From: Acidimicrobiales bacterium
Lineage (GTDB): Bacteria > Actinomycetota > Acidimicrobiia > Acidimicrobiales > JADJXE01
NCBI GenBank assembly: GCA_016716005.1
Contig: JADJXE010000001.1
Location: 3,569,664-3,633,663, forward strand
DNA length: 64,000 bases
Reading direction: 5' to 3'
The position numbers were made by a program, and so were the translations under genes. This document shows, in pieces, positions 36,359 to 44,288 of the stretch (position 1 is its first letter; the number at the start of each line of letters is the position of its first letter). Below the pieces are notes generated by a model. That model had not been told where the DNA came from. It saw nothing but the letters and a program-made list of their open reading frames with translations, and made no database searches.

Positions 36359-37123
36359 TCAGGCTGACGCCGGGCGCGGCCGCCGGAGAGCGAGTACCGC
36401 CACCCACGCCAGGTACCGGGAGCGCGGGTACCTGGCGAACAGCCAGCGGTCGGCACCGTGGAGCCGGGCGATGGCGGCCTGCCCGGCCCGGTACCGGCGG
36501 ATGGGCACCCCTGCCAGTGCCAGCAGATCGAACGCCTCGAGCTGCACGTCGCCGAAGCGCTCCTGGGCCAGGGCCAGGTCGCCACGGCGAAGAGGGTGCT
36601 CGTCCGGGGTCCGCATCGACGGTGTGAGCCGCCGGTAGGCGGTGATCGCCGGGTTGTGGCCCAGGGGCTCCACGAACACCGCCCACCCCGTCGGCCGAAG
36701 GACCCGAGCGACCTCGCCGAAGGCGCTCCGCAGATCGAGGTGGTGCAGGATGCCGGATCCGATGACCACGTCCAGCGTGCCGCTCGGGAGGGAGAGCGCC
36801 TCGGCGTCCATCACCCGAGCGTCGATGTGGAGCCCCTCCTCCGTGGCCCGCGCCCGGACCTGCCCGACGGCCACCGGGGAGAGGTCGATGGCGATCACGC
36901 GCACCCCCCGGCGAGCGAGCTCGAAGGCCATGCTGCCGATCCCGCACCCGCACTCGAGGACCGTGGCGCCGGGCGGGACTGCCGCGAGGATCTCTCGGTA
37001 CCGGGCACCGGCGGCATCGACTGCGTAGTACTTGGCAGCGCGGTCGCGGGTCTCGCTGGTGAACCGCCGATCGTGGAAGGCGCGCTCTCGTGCCTTGCGC
37101 TCAGGATCGCGCTCGACCGGCAT
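36359..37123 (-). CDS. Class I SAM-dependent methyltransferase
   Basis: 254 residues with motif I TVLECGCGIGSMAFELA, VRVIAIDLSPVAVGQ, the DVVIGSGILHHL segment and VLRPTGWAVFVEPLGHNP. It belongs to the Methyltransf_11/25 type. The SAM-binding part ends near residue 150; the C-terminal third has no visible motif. It stands at one edge of the polysaccharide cluster, so O-methylation of a glycan sugar is possible but not shown. It runs toward uvrA, ending 12 bases after it. Confidence 0.82.
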   Translation of the reverse strand: MPVERDPERKARERAFHDRRFTSETRDRAAKYYAVDAAGARYREILAAVPPGATVLECGCGIGSMAFELARRGVRVIAIDLSPVAVGQVRARATEEGLHIDARVMDAEALSLPSGTLDVVIGSGILHHLDLRSAFGEVARVLRPTGWAVFVEPLGHNPAITAYRRLTPSMRTPDEHPLRRGDLALAQERFGDVQLEAFDLLALAGVPIRRYRAGQAAIARLHGADRWLFARYPRSRYLAWVAVLALRRPRPASA

Positions 37124-37282
37124 CAGCCACGCTCCACGGACATCGGGACCTCCATCCTGCCTGGCGCAGGCGGTCGGCGAGCGGAAGGCTCAGATCACCG
37201 GCCGTCCCGCCGATCGGGAGCACACTGTGGTCGTGGTGAACCAGGCCGACCGGCCGGGCGTGCCCGAGGCCGGGCCGTAGCC

Positions 37283-38611
37283 GTGCGTCGCTTCGCGTCC
37301 GTGCTGCAGGTCGGCGGGATCGTGGCCGTGGTCCTGCTGCTGAGCGTGGTCCACAGCCGGTTCGTGGCCGACGAGCCGTACGACTACGTCGACTCGTTCC
37401 GGTTCGCGTGGTCGATCGCCTACATGGGGCTCATCGCAGTCGCGGCGTACGCGGTGGGCCTGCCCGAGCTGCCACGCAGCGGCCGGTCGGCCTTCGTCTC
37501 CGCGCTGGCCGCCACCGCCGCGGCCGCGCTCGGGATCTCGGTGGTCCAGCTGGTCACGGGCGACGCCCTGCTGCCCCGCTTCGTGGTGTTCGGGTCGGCC
37601 GTGCTGCTCGTGCCGTGGCTCGCGCTCTGCTCCCGGGCAGCGTCCGAGGCGAGGGCGAGGGCCGAGGAGCGCGATCGGGTGCTGCTCGTCGGCGACGCCG
37701 CCGACACCGCGACCCTGGGTGACGATCTCGACCTGGCGCCGGAGCGGCCCGCGCACCTGGTGGCCTCGCTGACCAGCGAGGAGGCCTCGGCGTCGGGACC
37801 GGTCGGCCCCCTCACCGAGCGGGCGGAGGCCACCCGCGCCACGGTGTTGGTGCTCAGCCGATCGGCCCAGGCCGACGAGGGCGTGGTGGCCCAAGCCGCC
37901 CAGCTCCACGCCGGCGGCCTGCGGGTGCGCACCCTCTCCCTGTTCTACGAGGAGTGGCTCGGGAAGCTGCCGGTGTCCGAGCTCGAGCGCGTGTCGCTCA
38001 TGTTCGACATCGGCGAGATCCACCGGCTCCGCTACGCCCGGGTGAAGCGGATCTTCGACCTCTTCCTCGCCGCGGTGGGGCTGGTGTTCCTGGTGCTGCT
38101 CACCCCGTTGGTGTTCGTCGGCGACCTGGTCGCGAACCGCGGCCCGCTCCTGTATCGGCAGCAGCGAGTGGGTCGCGGCGGTCGGGTCTTCACCATCGTC
38201 AAGTTCCGGACGATGGCGCCCGCGGCCGGGGGCCCGGTCGACGAGTGGACCTCCGAGGACGATCCCCGCATCACCGGTCTCGGGCACCTCCTGCGCCGCA
38301 CGCACCTCGACGAGCTCCCCCAGGTGGTGAACGTGCTCCGGGGCGACCTCTCGCTGGTGGGTCCCCGGCCCGAGCAGCCCGGCTACGTGGCCGAGCTGCG
38401 GGAGAAGCTGCCCTTCTACGAGGTCCGCCACCTCGTCAGGCCCGGGATCACCGGGTGGGCGCAGGTGAAGTACGGCTACGCCGGCAACGAGGCCGACGCG
38501 CTGGAGAAGCTGCAGTACGAGTTCTTCTACCTGCGGCGGCAGAGCCTGTCGTTCGACGCGCGCATCCTCGTCCGCACCCTCCGCAGCGTGTTCGGCGGTG
38601 AAGGCCGGTGA
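37283..38611 (+). CDS. Polyprenyl-phosphate hexose-1-phosphate transferase (initiating exopolysaccharide enzyme)
   Basis: 442 residues. Four or so N-terminal helices, a CoA-binding-like middle region (VLLVGDAADTATLGDDL; LSLFYEEWLGKLPV), another helix, and the catalytic bacterial sugar transferase domain: IVKFRTM, DELPQVVNVLRGDLSLVGPRPE, RPGITGWAQV. It transfers a sugar-1-phosphate to undecaprenyl phosphate, starting glycan repeat-unit synthesis. GTG at 37283 chosen because the upstream frame overlaps the methyltransferase antisense. Its 3' end overlaps the convergent gene at 38527 by 85 bases. Confidence 0.93.
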   Translation: MRRFASVLQVGGIVAVVLLLSVVHSRFVADEPYDYVDSFRFAWSIAYMGLIAVAAYAVGLPELPRSGRSAFVSALAATAAAALGISVVQLVTGDALLPRFVVFGSAVLLVPWLALCSRAASEARARAEERDRVLLVGDAADTATLGDDLDLAPERPAHLVASLTSEEASASGPVGPLTERAEATRATVLVLSRSAQADEGVVAQAAQLHAGGLRVRTLSLFYEEWLGKLPVSELERVSLMFDIGEIHRLRYARVKRIFDLFLAAVGLVFLVLLTPLVFVGDLVANRGPLLYRQQRVGRGGRVFTIVKFRTMAPAAGGPVDEWTSEDDPRITGLGHLLRRTHLDELPQVVNVLRGDLSLVGPRPEQPGYVAELREKLPFYEVRHLVRPGITGWAQVKYGYAGNEADALEKLQYEFFYLRRQSLSFDARILVRTLRSVFGGEGR

Positions 38612-39759
38612 GCCCGCTCCGGGCCCGGGCCGAGATCCTCGACGGCGGCCATGAAGGCCTTGACGTAGCGTTCTCGCGTGCAGCGCGCCGTAGCCCACGA
38701 TCGACCGTCGGACCCGAGTGCGAGTGCCTGGTCGGCGTCGTCAACGACCGTTTCGACGGCTTCCACCAGGGCGGCGACGTCTCCGGCCGGGTAGACCAAG
38801 CCCCCGCCGGATGCGGCGATCAGCTCGAGGGTGCCGCCAGAGGCGGCGCCGACAACAGGACGCTCTCGTTTCATCGCCTCGACGGTCACCCGGCCGAAGG
38901 CCTCGTTGCGCGAGCAGACGAGCACGACATCCGCCCCGTCGTACCACGGCGTCGGATCCTCGACCGGCCCGACGAACCTCACGGCCTCGAGGAGACCGAG
39001 CTGCCGCACCTCCGAGCGCAGAGCGGTCCCGTGGGGCGGCGTGTCGGGCCCGACGAGGTCGAGTGTCGCAGCCAGACCGTGCTGGCGTAGTCGGGCGAGT
39101 GCCCGGATGGCATCGAGCTGGCCCTTGCCCGGGCTCAGCGTTCCGACCAGCACGAGCCGTACGGGCTCTTCAGGTGATCGGCGTCGTGGGGCCGAGGGCG
39201 AGGCTGTCGAACCCTCGACCGCGTAGTAGGCGACGGCTGGCCCGACTCCGCGGACGTAGGGCGCGAAGCGGTCGGCGACGGCGTGAGAGCAGCAGACGAC
39301 GGCGTGAGAGAGCCGGCCGATGAGGCCGAACGAAAGGGGGGCGCCCAGGACGAAGCGGTAGCCGTGATCGAGGTCACCGAACTCGTGGAGGAACCAGACA
39401 TGACGTCGCCGGGTCAGCCAGGCGGCCGGCGCGCCAGCGCCCGTCACGACCGTGTTCGACACGATGACGTCGGGTGAGAGCTGGTGGATCAGCCAGGCGA
39501 GGTGCGCGATGCCGATGGGAAGCAGGGCGGCCCGTGCCGCCCTGGCGGCGATCGACCGCCGGAGCGTTGCCCAGCTGGTGAAGCGGGCCGTGACAACGCG
39601 GGCACCTGCTCGACGGTAGCGCTCCGTCATCGGGCCCATCGCTGGTAGAGCCACGACGCACTCGTGCCCCTCCGCCACGATCCCGCGGACCAGCTCCTCC
39701 AGCGCGAGCTCGGCGCCACCGACTCTCGGGCTGTGCCCGACGAACAGGAACCTGCTCAC
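38527..39759 (-). CDS. Glycosyltransferase, GT4 family
   Basis: 410 residues with GT-B fold. N-terminal FLFVGHSPRVGGAELALEEL, middle LVLVGTLSPGKGQLDAIRAL, and the donor-binding SRNEAFGRVTVEAMKRERPVVGAASGG, with the E-x7-E pair. It adds a sugar to the lipid-linked glycan. The GTG overlaps the stop of the flippase gene. The last 30 or so residues are read antisense to the 3' end of the sugar transferase gene and look unlike GT4, so the natural stop may have been lost. Confidence 0.88.
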   Translation of the reverse strand: MSRFLFVGHSPRVGGAELALEELVRGIVAEGHECVVALPAMGPMTERYRRAGARVVTARFTSWATLRRSIAARAARAALLPIGIAHLAWLIHQLSPDVIVSNTVVTGAGAPAAWLTRRRHVWFLHEFGDLDHGYRFVLGAPLSFGLIGRLSHAVVCCSHAVADRFAPYVRGVGPAVAYYAVEGSTASPSAPRRRSPEEPVRLVLVGTLSPGKGQLDAIRALARLRQHGLAATLDLVGPDTPPHGTALRSEVRQLGLLEAVRFVGPVEDPTPWYDGADVVLVCSRNEAFGRVTVEAMKRERPVVGAASGGTLELIAASGGGLVYPAGDVAALVEAVETVVDDADQALALGSDGRSWATARCTRERYVKAFMAAVEDLGPGPERAHRPSPPNTLRRVRTRMRASNDRLCRRR

Positions 39760-40940
39760 CGGTGCACGGCCTGTCGGGCCCGGCGGCCCACGATCACCGC
39801 AAAGGCCAAGCCGAGGATGACCTCGCTCACGAGCGTCACGACCGCGGCGCCCACCATGCCGTGAGCGGGGATCACGGCCACGTTCCCGCTGACGTTCAGT
39901 AGAGCCACTCCGACCGAGGCGGCAGCCAAGCGCCGGTCTTCGTTCAAGGCCACGACCAGTGGGTGCAGCGACGAACCCGCTGCGATGGCGGCCGTCGCCA
40001 GGAGGAGGATGGCCAGAGGCGCCCGACCTGCTGCGTACTCCTCGCCGAACAGGGGCACGACGAGCAGGACGGCGATGGGGATGGTCGCAACGATCACCAC
40101 GGCGATGAGCGCGCCGAGCCGTGACGCCCGCCGCCAGAGCTGCGAGATCGTCGCCTCTCCTCGCGTGAGGGCGTGCGTGACGGAAGGAAGCCGGGAGAGC
40201 ACCACAAGGCCGATGACGCTCAGCCAGGCGTTCGGGATCCTGTAGACCGCGGCGTACACCCCGGCCTCCGAGGCCGACGCCAGGAAGCCGAGCAACAGCA
40301 CGTCGCTCGACAGCGTGACCTGGTCGGCGAGCAAGGAGACAACGAGCCACGCGTCCACCTTCACCCCGGCGGACGGCGGACGGTCTGGCACGCGGTTCAG
40401 TGCCAACGACATCATCGTGCTGGTCCCGTACGCGAGCGCCAGGACGATGGCTGCCCAGCCGAGGCTGTTGACGGTGGTTGCCAGCAGCGCTGCGGTTGCT
40501 CCTTGCGCCACAGCTGGCATGCCAGCACGCCCGCCGAGGTGGCGGCCGAGAGCGAGCCAGTCGCGGCTCAGGCCCCGGGAGACGATCACCATCGCGACCG
40601 GCACGAGGCTCAGCCAGCCGGTAGCGACGCAGCCGACGACGTACGCGCCCGTGAGCACGGTCGTCACCGCGTACCGGCGCTTGAGGAGGGCAGCGATCTG
40701 GCCGGCGGACCGGTCGCCGGCGACGTCGCGGACGCCTCTGACGGCTGCACCCCAGTCGGCCACCATCCCCGCATACCGGCACACCAAGAACGCCATGGAG
40801 AGCTGTCCGAACTCGGTGGTCCCGAGCCTTCGAGCGAAGATGACGAACGCCAGGAACTCGGCTGCCTGACCCAGGATCCGCAGCGTGACGAGCGGCACCC
40901 CCACCCGGCGCCATCCCAGGGGGGGCCGGTCCGAGCTCAA
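39756..40940 (-). CDS. Polysaccharide flippase (MOP/Wzx type)
   Basis: About 394 residues from the TTG at 40940, with roughly 12 helices and the Wzx-like start FLAFVIFARRLGTTEFGQLSMAF. MOP flippases move the undecaprenyl-linked glycan unit across the membrane. The start is uncertain: GTG codons at 40904 and 40898 would shorten it, and the frame is open for a long way upstream over the next gene. It is slightly short for the family (about 420-480). Its stop overlaps the glycosyltransferase start. Confidence 0.85.
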   Translation of the reverse strand: MSSDRPPLGWRRVGVPLVTLRILGQAAEFLAFVIFARRLGTTEFGQLSMAFLVCRYAGMVADWGAAVRGVRDVAGDRSAGQIAALLKRRYAVTTVLTGAYVVGCVATGWLSLVPVAMVIVSRGLSRDWLALGRHLGGRAGMPAVAQGATAALLATTVNSLGWAAIVLALAYGTSTMMSLALNRVPDRPPSAGVKVDAWLVVSLLADQVTLSSDVLLLGFLASASEAGVYAAVYRIPNAWLSVIGLVVLSRLPSVTHALTRGEATISQLWRRASRLGALIAVVIVATIPIAVLLVVPLFGEEYAAGRAPLAILLLATAAIAAGSSLHPLVVALNEDRRLAAASVGVALLNVSGNVAVIPAHGMVGAAVVTLVSEVILGLAFAVIVGRRARQAVHR

Positions 40941-41056
40941 CGGCTCCGGACGCGACGGGTCGAGGCGTGGTGCACGGCACCTATTCTCCCCTCCCGTCGT
41001 GCCCGTGGAGACGATCGTGCTGCCTTCGGGGCCCGGTCCCCGAGGCCCGGCTCCGC

Positions 41057-42154
41057 TCAGGCCGCCCCGAGCGGTCCGGGACCGTCGCCCAGGAGCATGG
41101 TGATCAGGGGTGCCCAGGCCTCCGGCGTGTAGGTCTGGCGGACGGCGGCGCGCGCCCGCTGGGCCAGATCGACACGGGCGGCCTCGTCGTCGAGCAGGTC
41201 GACGATCTCGCGGATCAGGCTGGCGTCGTCGGGCGCCACGTGGAACGGGAACCCGGGCGCGAAGCCCCCGGCCGCAGCCGGCGACACGATCTGCGCCAAC
41301 CCGTGGGCGGCGGCCTCGAGGACCTTGTTCTGGATGCCGACCGCCGACGTCAGCGGGGCGATGGCGATCCGGGCCCTTCCGCAGACGTCGGCGACGTCGT
41401 CGTACGGGCCGAGCAGCGTCCAACCGTGGCGCTGGGCCGCGTGCCGCACCGCGGCGGCCGCGTGCGAGCCCGCCAGCAGCAGCGTGGTCCCGGGCCGCAC
41501 CCTGGCGATGGCCGGCCAGGCCCGATCCAGCCGCTCGACGGCCTCGACGTTCGGCGCGTAGCCGAGGTTGCCGAAGAAGACGAGGTCGTGGTCCGCGGCC
41601 ACGGCGTGCTCCGGTTCGGCCTGCACCACGTTCGGGAGCCACTGCACACCGGCGGCCGCGGCATCGGACCAGCCGGCCAGGGTGCGCACCACCTGCGGCT
41701 GGGGGTGTTGCTCGAAGCGGGCGTGGGCCCACCCGAGCAGCCCGAACACCGCCTTCCTCGCCGGGTTCCGGACCGAGCGGGCGCGCTGGGCGTAGCTCAC
41801 GGCCAACGGATCGACGGCGTCGAGGACCACGCACCGGGCCGAGGCCCCGATCGAGGGGTGGAAGGCCCTGTTCGTCACCGAGACCACCAGGTCGGGCTGG
41901 AGACGGTCGAGCCGCCGGCGGAGCGAGGGGAGCGACCATGCCAGGGTCTCCGGGGTGGTGCGCCCGGCGCTGACGTCGCGGAGCTGGGACAGCGGCAGGT
42001 GGGGGAGCCGCGTGCGATGGTCGGTCAGCAGGGGCACGACGACGGGGATCACCCCGGCGGCACCGAGGATCGCCTCCCACGACCGCACCCGGGCGGCCTC
42101 GCCGAGGCCCCTGGCCCGGCCGAGCACGAGCAGCGCTGCGGTCGGCCCGGTCAT
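41057..42154 (-). CDS. Glycosyltransferase, GT4-like
   Basis: 365 residues. The C-terminal half has LVFFGNLGYAPNVEAVERL, TTLLLAGSHAAAAV, WTLLGPYDDVADVCGRARIAIAPL and GIQNKVLEAAAHGLAQIVSP, which is the GT-B donor domain pattern of sugar transferases such as those adding mannose or glucose in capsule clusters. The ATG overlaps the stop of the gene at 42151 (ATGA). Donor and acceptor are unknown. Confidence 0.85.
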   Translation of the reverse strand: MTGPTAALLVLGRARGLGEAARVRSWEAILGAAGVIPVVVPLLTDHRTRLPHLPLSQLRDVSAGRTTPETLAWSLPSLRRRLDRLQPDLVVSVTNRAFHPSIGASARCVVLDAVDPLAVSYAQRARSVRNPARKAVFGLLGWAHARFEQHPQPQVVRTLAGWSDAAAAGVQWLPNVVQAEPEHAVAADHDLVFFGNLGYAPNVEAVERLDRAWPAIARVRPGTTLLLAGSHAAAAVRHAAQRHGWTLLGPYDDVADVCGRARIAIAPLTSAVGIQNKVLEAAAHGLAQIVSPAAAGGFAPGFPFHVAPDDASLIREIVDLLDDEAARVDLAQRARAAVRQTYTPEAWAPLITMLLGDGPGPLGAA

Positions 42155-42990
42155 CGGCACAGCCAGCGCCGGCGCAGCGCGAGCAGCGGCCGGACCGCTC
42201 GCCACCGCGGCCCGACGCTCGCCGAGGCGTACCGCTCGGTGGAGCGGACGTAGGCCAGATCGGCGGTGCGGCGCTGCTCGCGCCGGCCGGCGCTCGAGGC
42301 GCCCACCAGGTGGATCGCGGCCGGGCTGTGGGCCACGCGCACGCAAAGGGTCAGCCCGGACCGGGCGAGCCGCCGGGCCAGGTCGGTGTCCTCGAGGTAG
42401 AGGAAGTACCCGGGGTCGAAGCCGCCGACGGCGCGCAGCGCGTCCGTCGGGTACGAGCAGAGGGCAGCCGACGGCCACCGCTCTGTCAGCTCCCAGGAGC
42501 CGCTCGGATCCCTGAGCGCCTGGGCGTGTGCTCGACCCCACGGTCCGAGAAGCGGGGCGAGTCGCGCCCGGAGCGGGCTGCCGCGCGGGAGCCACCGGCC
42601 GACCCGGAACGCCGTCAGCACGATCGAGAGCGGGGTCGGGTAGCGGCTCACGACCGCCTCCGGACGACCGGTCGGATCGACGAGGGGCACGGTCACCAGC
42701 TCCCCGGGCCCGGCCTCGTCGACCAGGGCGCGCCAGTGCTCCGGCCGGGGGGTGGCGTCGGGGTTGCACAGCAGCACGCGCTCGGTCCTGACCAGGGGGA
42801 GGGCGCGGTTGACGGCCGCACCGAAGCCGACGTTGTCGGCGTTGACCAGGTGCCGGGCGCGAGGGTGGGTGACGGTCGCCGGATCGAGGCACCGGTCGTT
42901 GTGCACCACGATCACGTCGGCGTCGTCCGGGATCCAGGCCGTGTCCAGGTGGTCCGTGCGGTACGCGACGGTGATCACGGTGGCACTCAC
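42151..42990 (-). CDS. Glycosyltransferase, GT2 family (rhamnosyltransferase-like)
   Basis: 279 residues with a GT-A fold: TVITVAYRTDHLDTAW, NADNVGFGAAVNRAL, the metal/donor motif LLCNPDATPRPEHW, and FDPGYFLYLEDTDLARRL (ExDxxR-like). These match WbbL-type rhamnosyltransferases. The GTG starts 22 bases after nadA ends on the same strand, so it may be expressed from the nadA side. It is the first gene of the minus-strand half of the polysaccharide cluster. Confidence 0.88.
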   Translation of the reverse strand: MSATVITVAYRTDHLDTAWIPDDADVIVVHNDRCLDPATVTHPRARHLVNADNVGFGAAVNRALPLVRTERVLLCNPDATPRPEHWRALVDEAGPGELVTVPLVDPTGRPEAVVSRYPTPLSIVLTAFRVGRWLPRGSPLRARLAPLLGPWGRAHAQALRDPSGSWELTERWPSAALCSYPTDALRAVGGFDPGYFLYLEDTDLARRLARSGLTLCVRVAHSPAAIHLVGASSAGRREQRRTADLAYVRSTERYASASVGPRWRAVRPLLALRRRWLCR

Positions 42991-43012
42991 CGCGCACCCG
43001 CCCGTGTGCGGC

Positions 43013-44107
43013 TCAGGTGATCTCCAGCATCCGCTCCAGCGCCACCCGGGCCCACTCGGCGGTGTCCGGGTCGACCGTGATCTGGTTCACCACCCGGCCC
43101 TCCACCAGGTTCTCGAGCACCCAGCACAGGTGGGCGGCGTCGATCCGGAACATCGTCGAGCAGGGGCAGATCAGCGGGTCGAGCGACACCACCGTCTTGT
43201 CGGGCGTCTCGTCGTCGAGGCGCTGCACCAGGTGGATCTCGGTGCCCACCCCGATCACCGCGCCCGGCGGCGCGGCCTCGACGGCCCTGATGATGAAGTC
43301 GGTGGAGCCCACCTGGTCGGCCAGCTGGCACACCTCGTAGGAGCACTCGGGGTGGGCGACCACGATGCCGCCGGGGTGCTCGGCCCGGAAGGCCTCGACG
43401 TGCTCGGGGCGGAACCGCTGGTGCACCGTGCAGTGGCCCTTCCACAGCAGGAAGGTGGCGTCCTTGCAGTCGGCCTCGGTGAGCCCGCCGAGCTCCAGCT
43501 TCGGGTTCCACACGCGCATGGCCTCGTGGCCGTGGCCCATGGCCAGAGCGGTGTTGCGGCCCAGGTGCTGGTCCGGGAAGAACAGCACCTTGTCGCCCCT
43601 GGCCAACGCCCACTCGAGCACGGCCCGGGCGTTGGTGCTGGTGCACACCGCCCCGCCGTGGCGGCCCACGAAAGCCTTCAGGGCCGCCGACGAGTTCATG
43701 TACGTGATGGGCACGAGCCGGTCGAGGTCGACCACGCCGGACAGCGCGTCCCACGCCTCCTCGACGGAGTCGACGTCGGCCATGTCGGCCATCGAGCAGC
43801 CGGCGTTCAGGTCGGGGAGGATCACCTGCTGGTGGTCGCCGGTGAGGATGTCGGCCGACTCGGCCATGAAGTGCACGCCGCAGAACACGATGTAGTCGGC
43901 CTCGGCGTGCTGCTGGGCGAGCACGGAGAGGCGGAACGAGTCGCCCCGGGCGTCGGCCCAGCGCATCACCTCGTGGCGCTGGTAGTGGTGCCCGAGGACG
44001 AAGAGCCGGTCGCGCAGCGCCTCCTTGGCCGCGCCGATGCGCGTGGCGAGGTCTTCGGGCGGCACGACGGTGTACTCGTCGGGCAGCAGGGCTTGCAGCC
44101 GCAGCAT
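43013..44107 (-). CDS. nadA: Quinolinate synthase
   Basis: 364 residues. Three conserved cysteine regions for the 4Fe-4S cluster: VFCGVHFMAESADIL, VCTSTNARAV and LICPCSTMFRID; also LGHHYQRHEVM, YMNSSAALKAF and HPECSYEVC. It condenses iminoaspartate with dihydroxyacetone phosphate in NAD synthesis. No nadB or nadC is nearby, which is unusual. The ATG at 44107 is preferred; the frame is open to 44251 without family similarity. It is divergent from uvrC. Confidence 0.95.
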   Translation of the reverse strand: MLRLQALLPDEYTVVPPEDLATRIGAAKEALRDRLFVLGHHYQRHEVMRWADARGDSFRLSVLAQQHAEADYIVFCGVHFMAESADILTGDHQQVILPDLNAGCSMADMADVDSVEEAWDALSGVVDLDRLVPITYMNSSAALKAFVGRHGGAVCTSTNARAVLEWALARGDKVLFFPDQHLGRNTALAMGHGHEAMRVWNPKLELGGLTEADCKDATFLLWKGHCTVHQRFRPEHVEAFRAEHPGGIVVAHPECSYEVCQLADQVGSTDFIIRAVEAAPPGAVIGVGTEIHLVQRLDDETPDKTVVSLDPLICPCSTMFRIDAAHLCWVLENLVEGRVVNQITVDPDTAEWARVALERMLEIT

Positions 44108-44244
44108 TGGGTTGTGGACCCCCTCGAGGGAAGCTCCGCTCGCGGCCGGTGGGGACAGCCTGGTCGCCCTCCACGGGGATGTCGGCCACGGAGCTGATAT
44201 GTCGCCGGATGCCAGGCCGGCAGTCACCCCAAGTGTAAACCCAC

Positions 44245-44258
44245 CGTTCACCGGAACG
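44245..44258. promoter_or_regulatory. Perfect dyad between nadA and uvrC
   Basis: CGTTC-ACCG-GAACG lies in the 181-base divergent region. It contains GTTC and GAAC half-sites in the opposite order to the SOS box (GAAC-N4-GTTC), so it is probably not LexA. It could be an operator for nadA, uvrC or both. Confidence 0.35.
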
Positions 44259-44276
44259 CGGGGGCAGGGCCCTCCC

Positions 44277-44282
44277 TAGGCT
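44277..44282 (+). promoter_or_regulatory. Minus-10 box of uvrC (leaderless)
   Basis: TAGGCT, six bases, then the uvrC GTG at 44289. Same as uvrA and uvrB. Confidence 0.6.
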
Positions 44283-44288
44283 GGCGCG

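Noticed and set aside
37124..37282. A small gene between the methyltransferase and the sugar transferase
   Set aside because: Only a 17-codon Val-rich frame with no ribosome binding site; nothing supports a gene.
44108..44244. A riboswitch in front of nadA
   Set aside because: No recognised aptamer pattern in the leader. The region gives only the short dyad noted.
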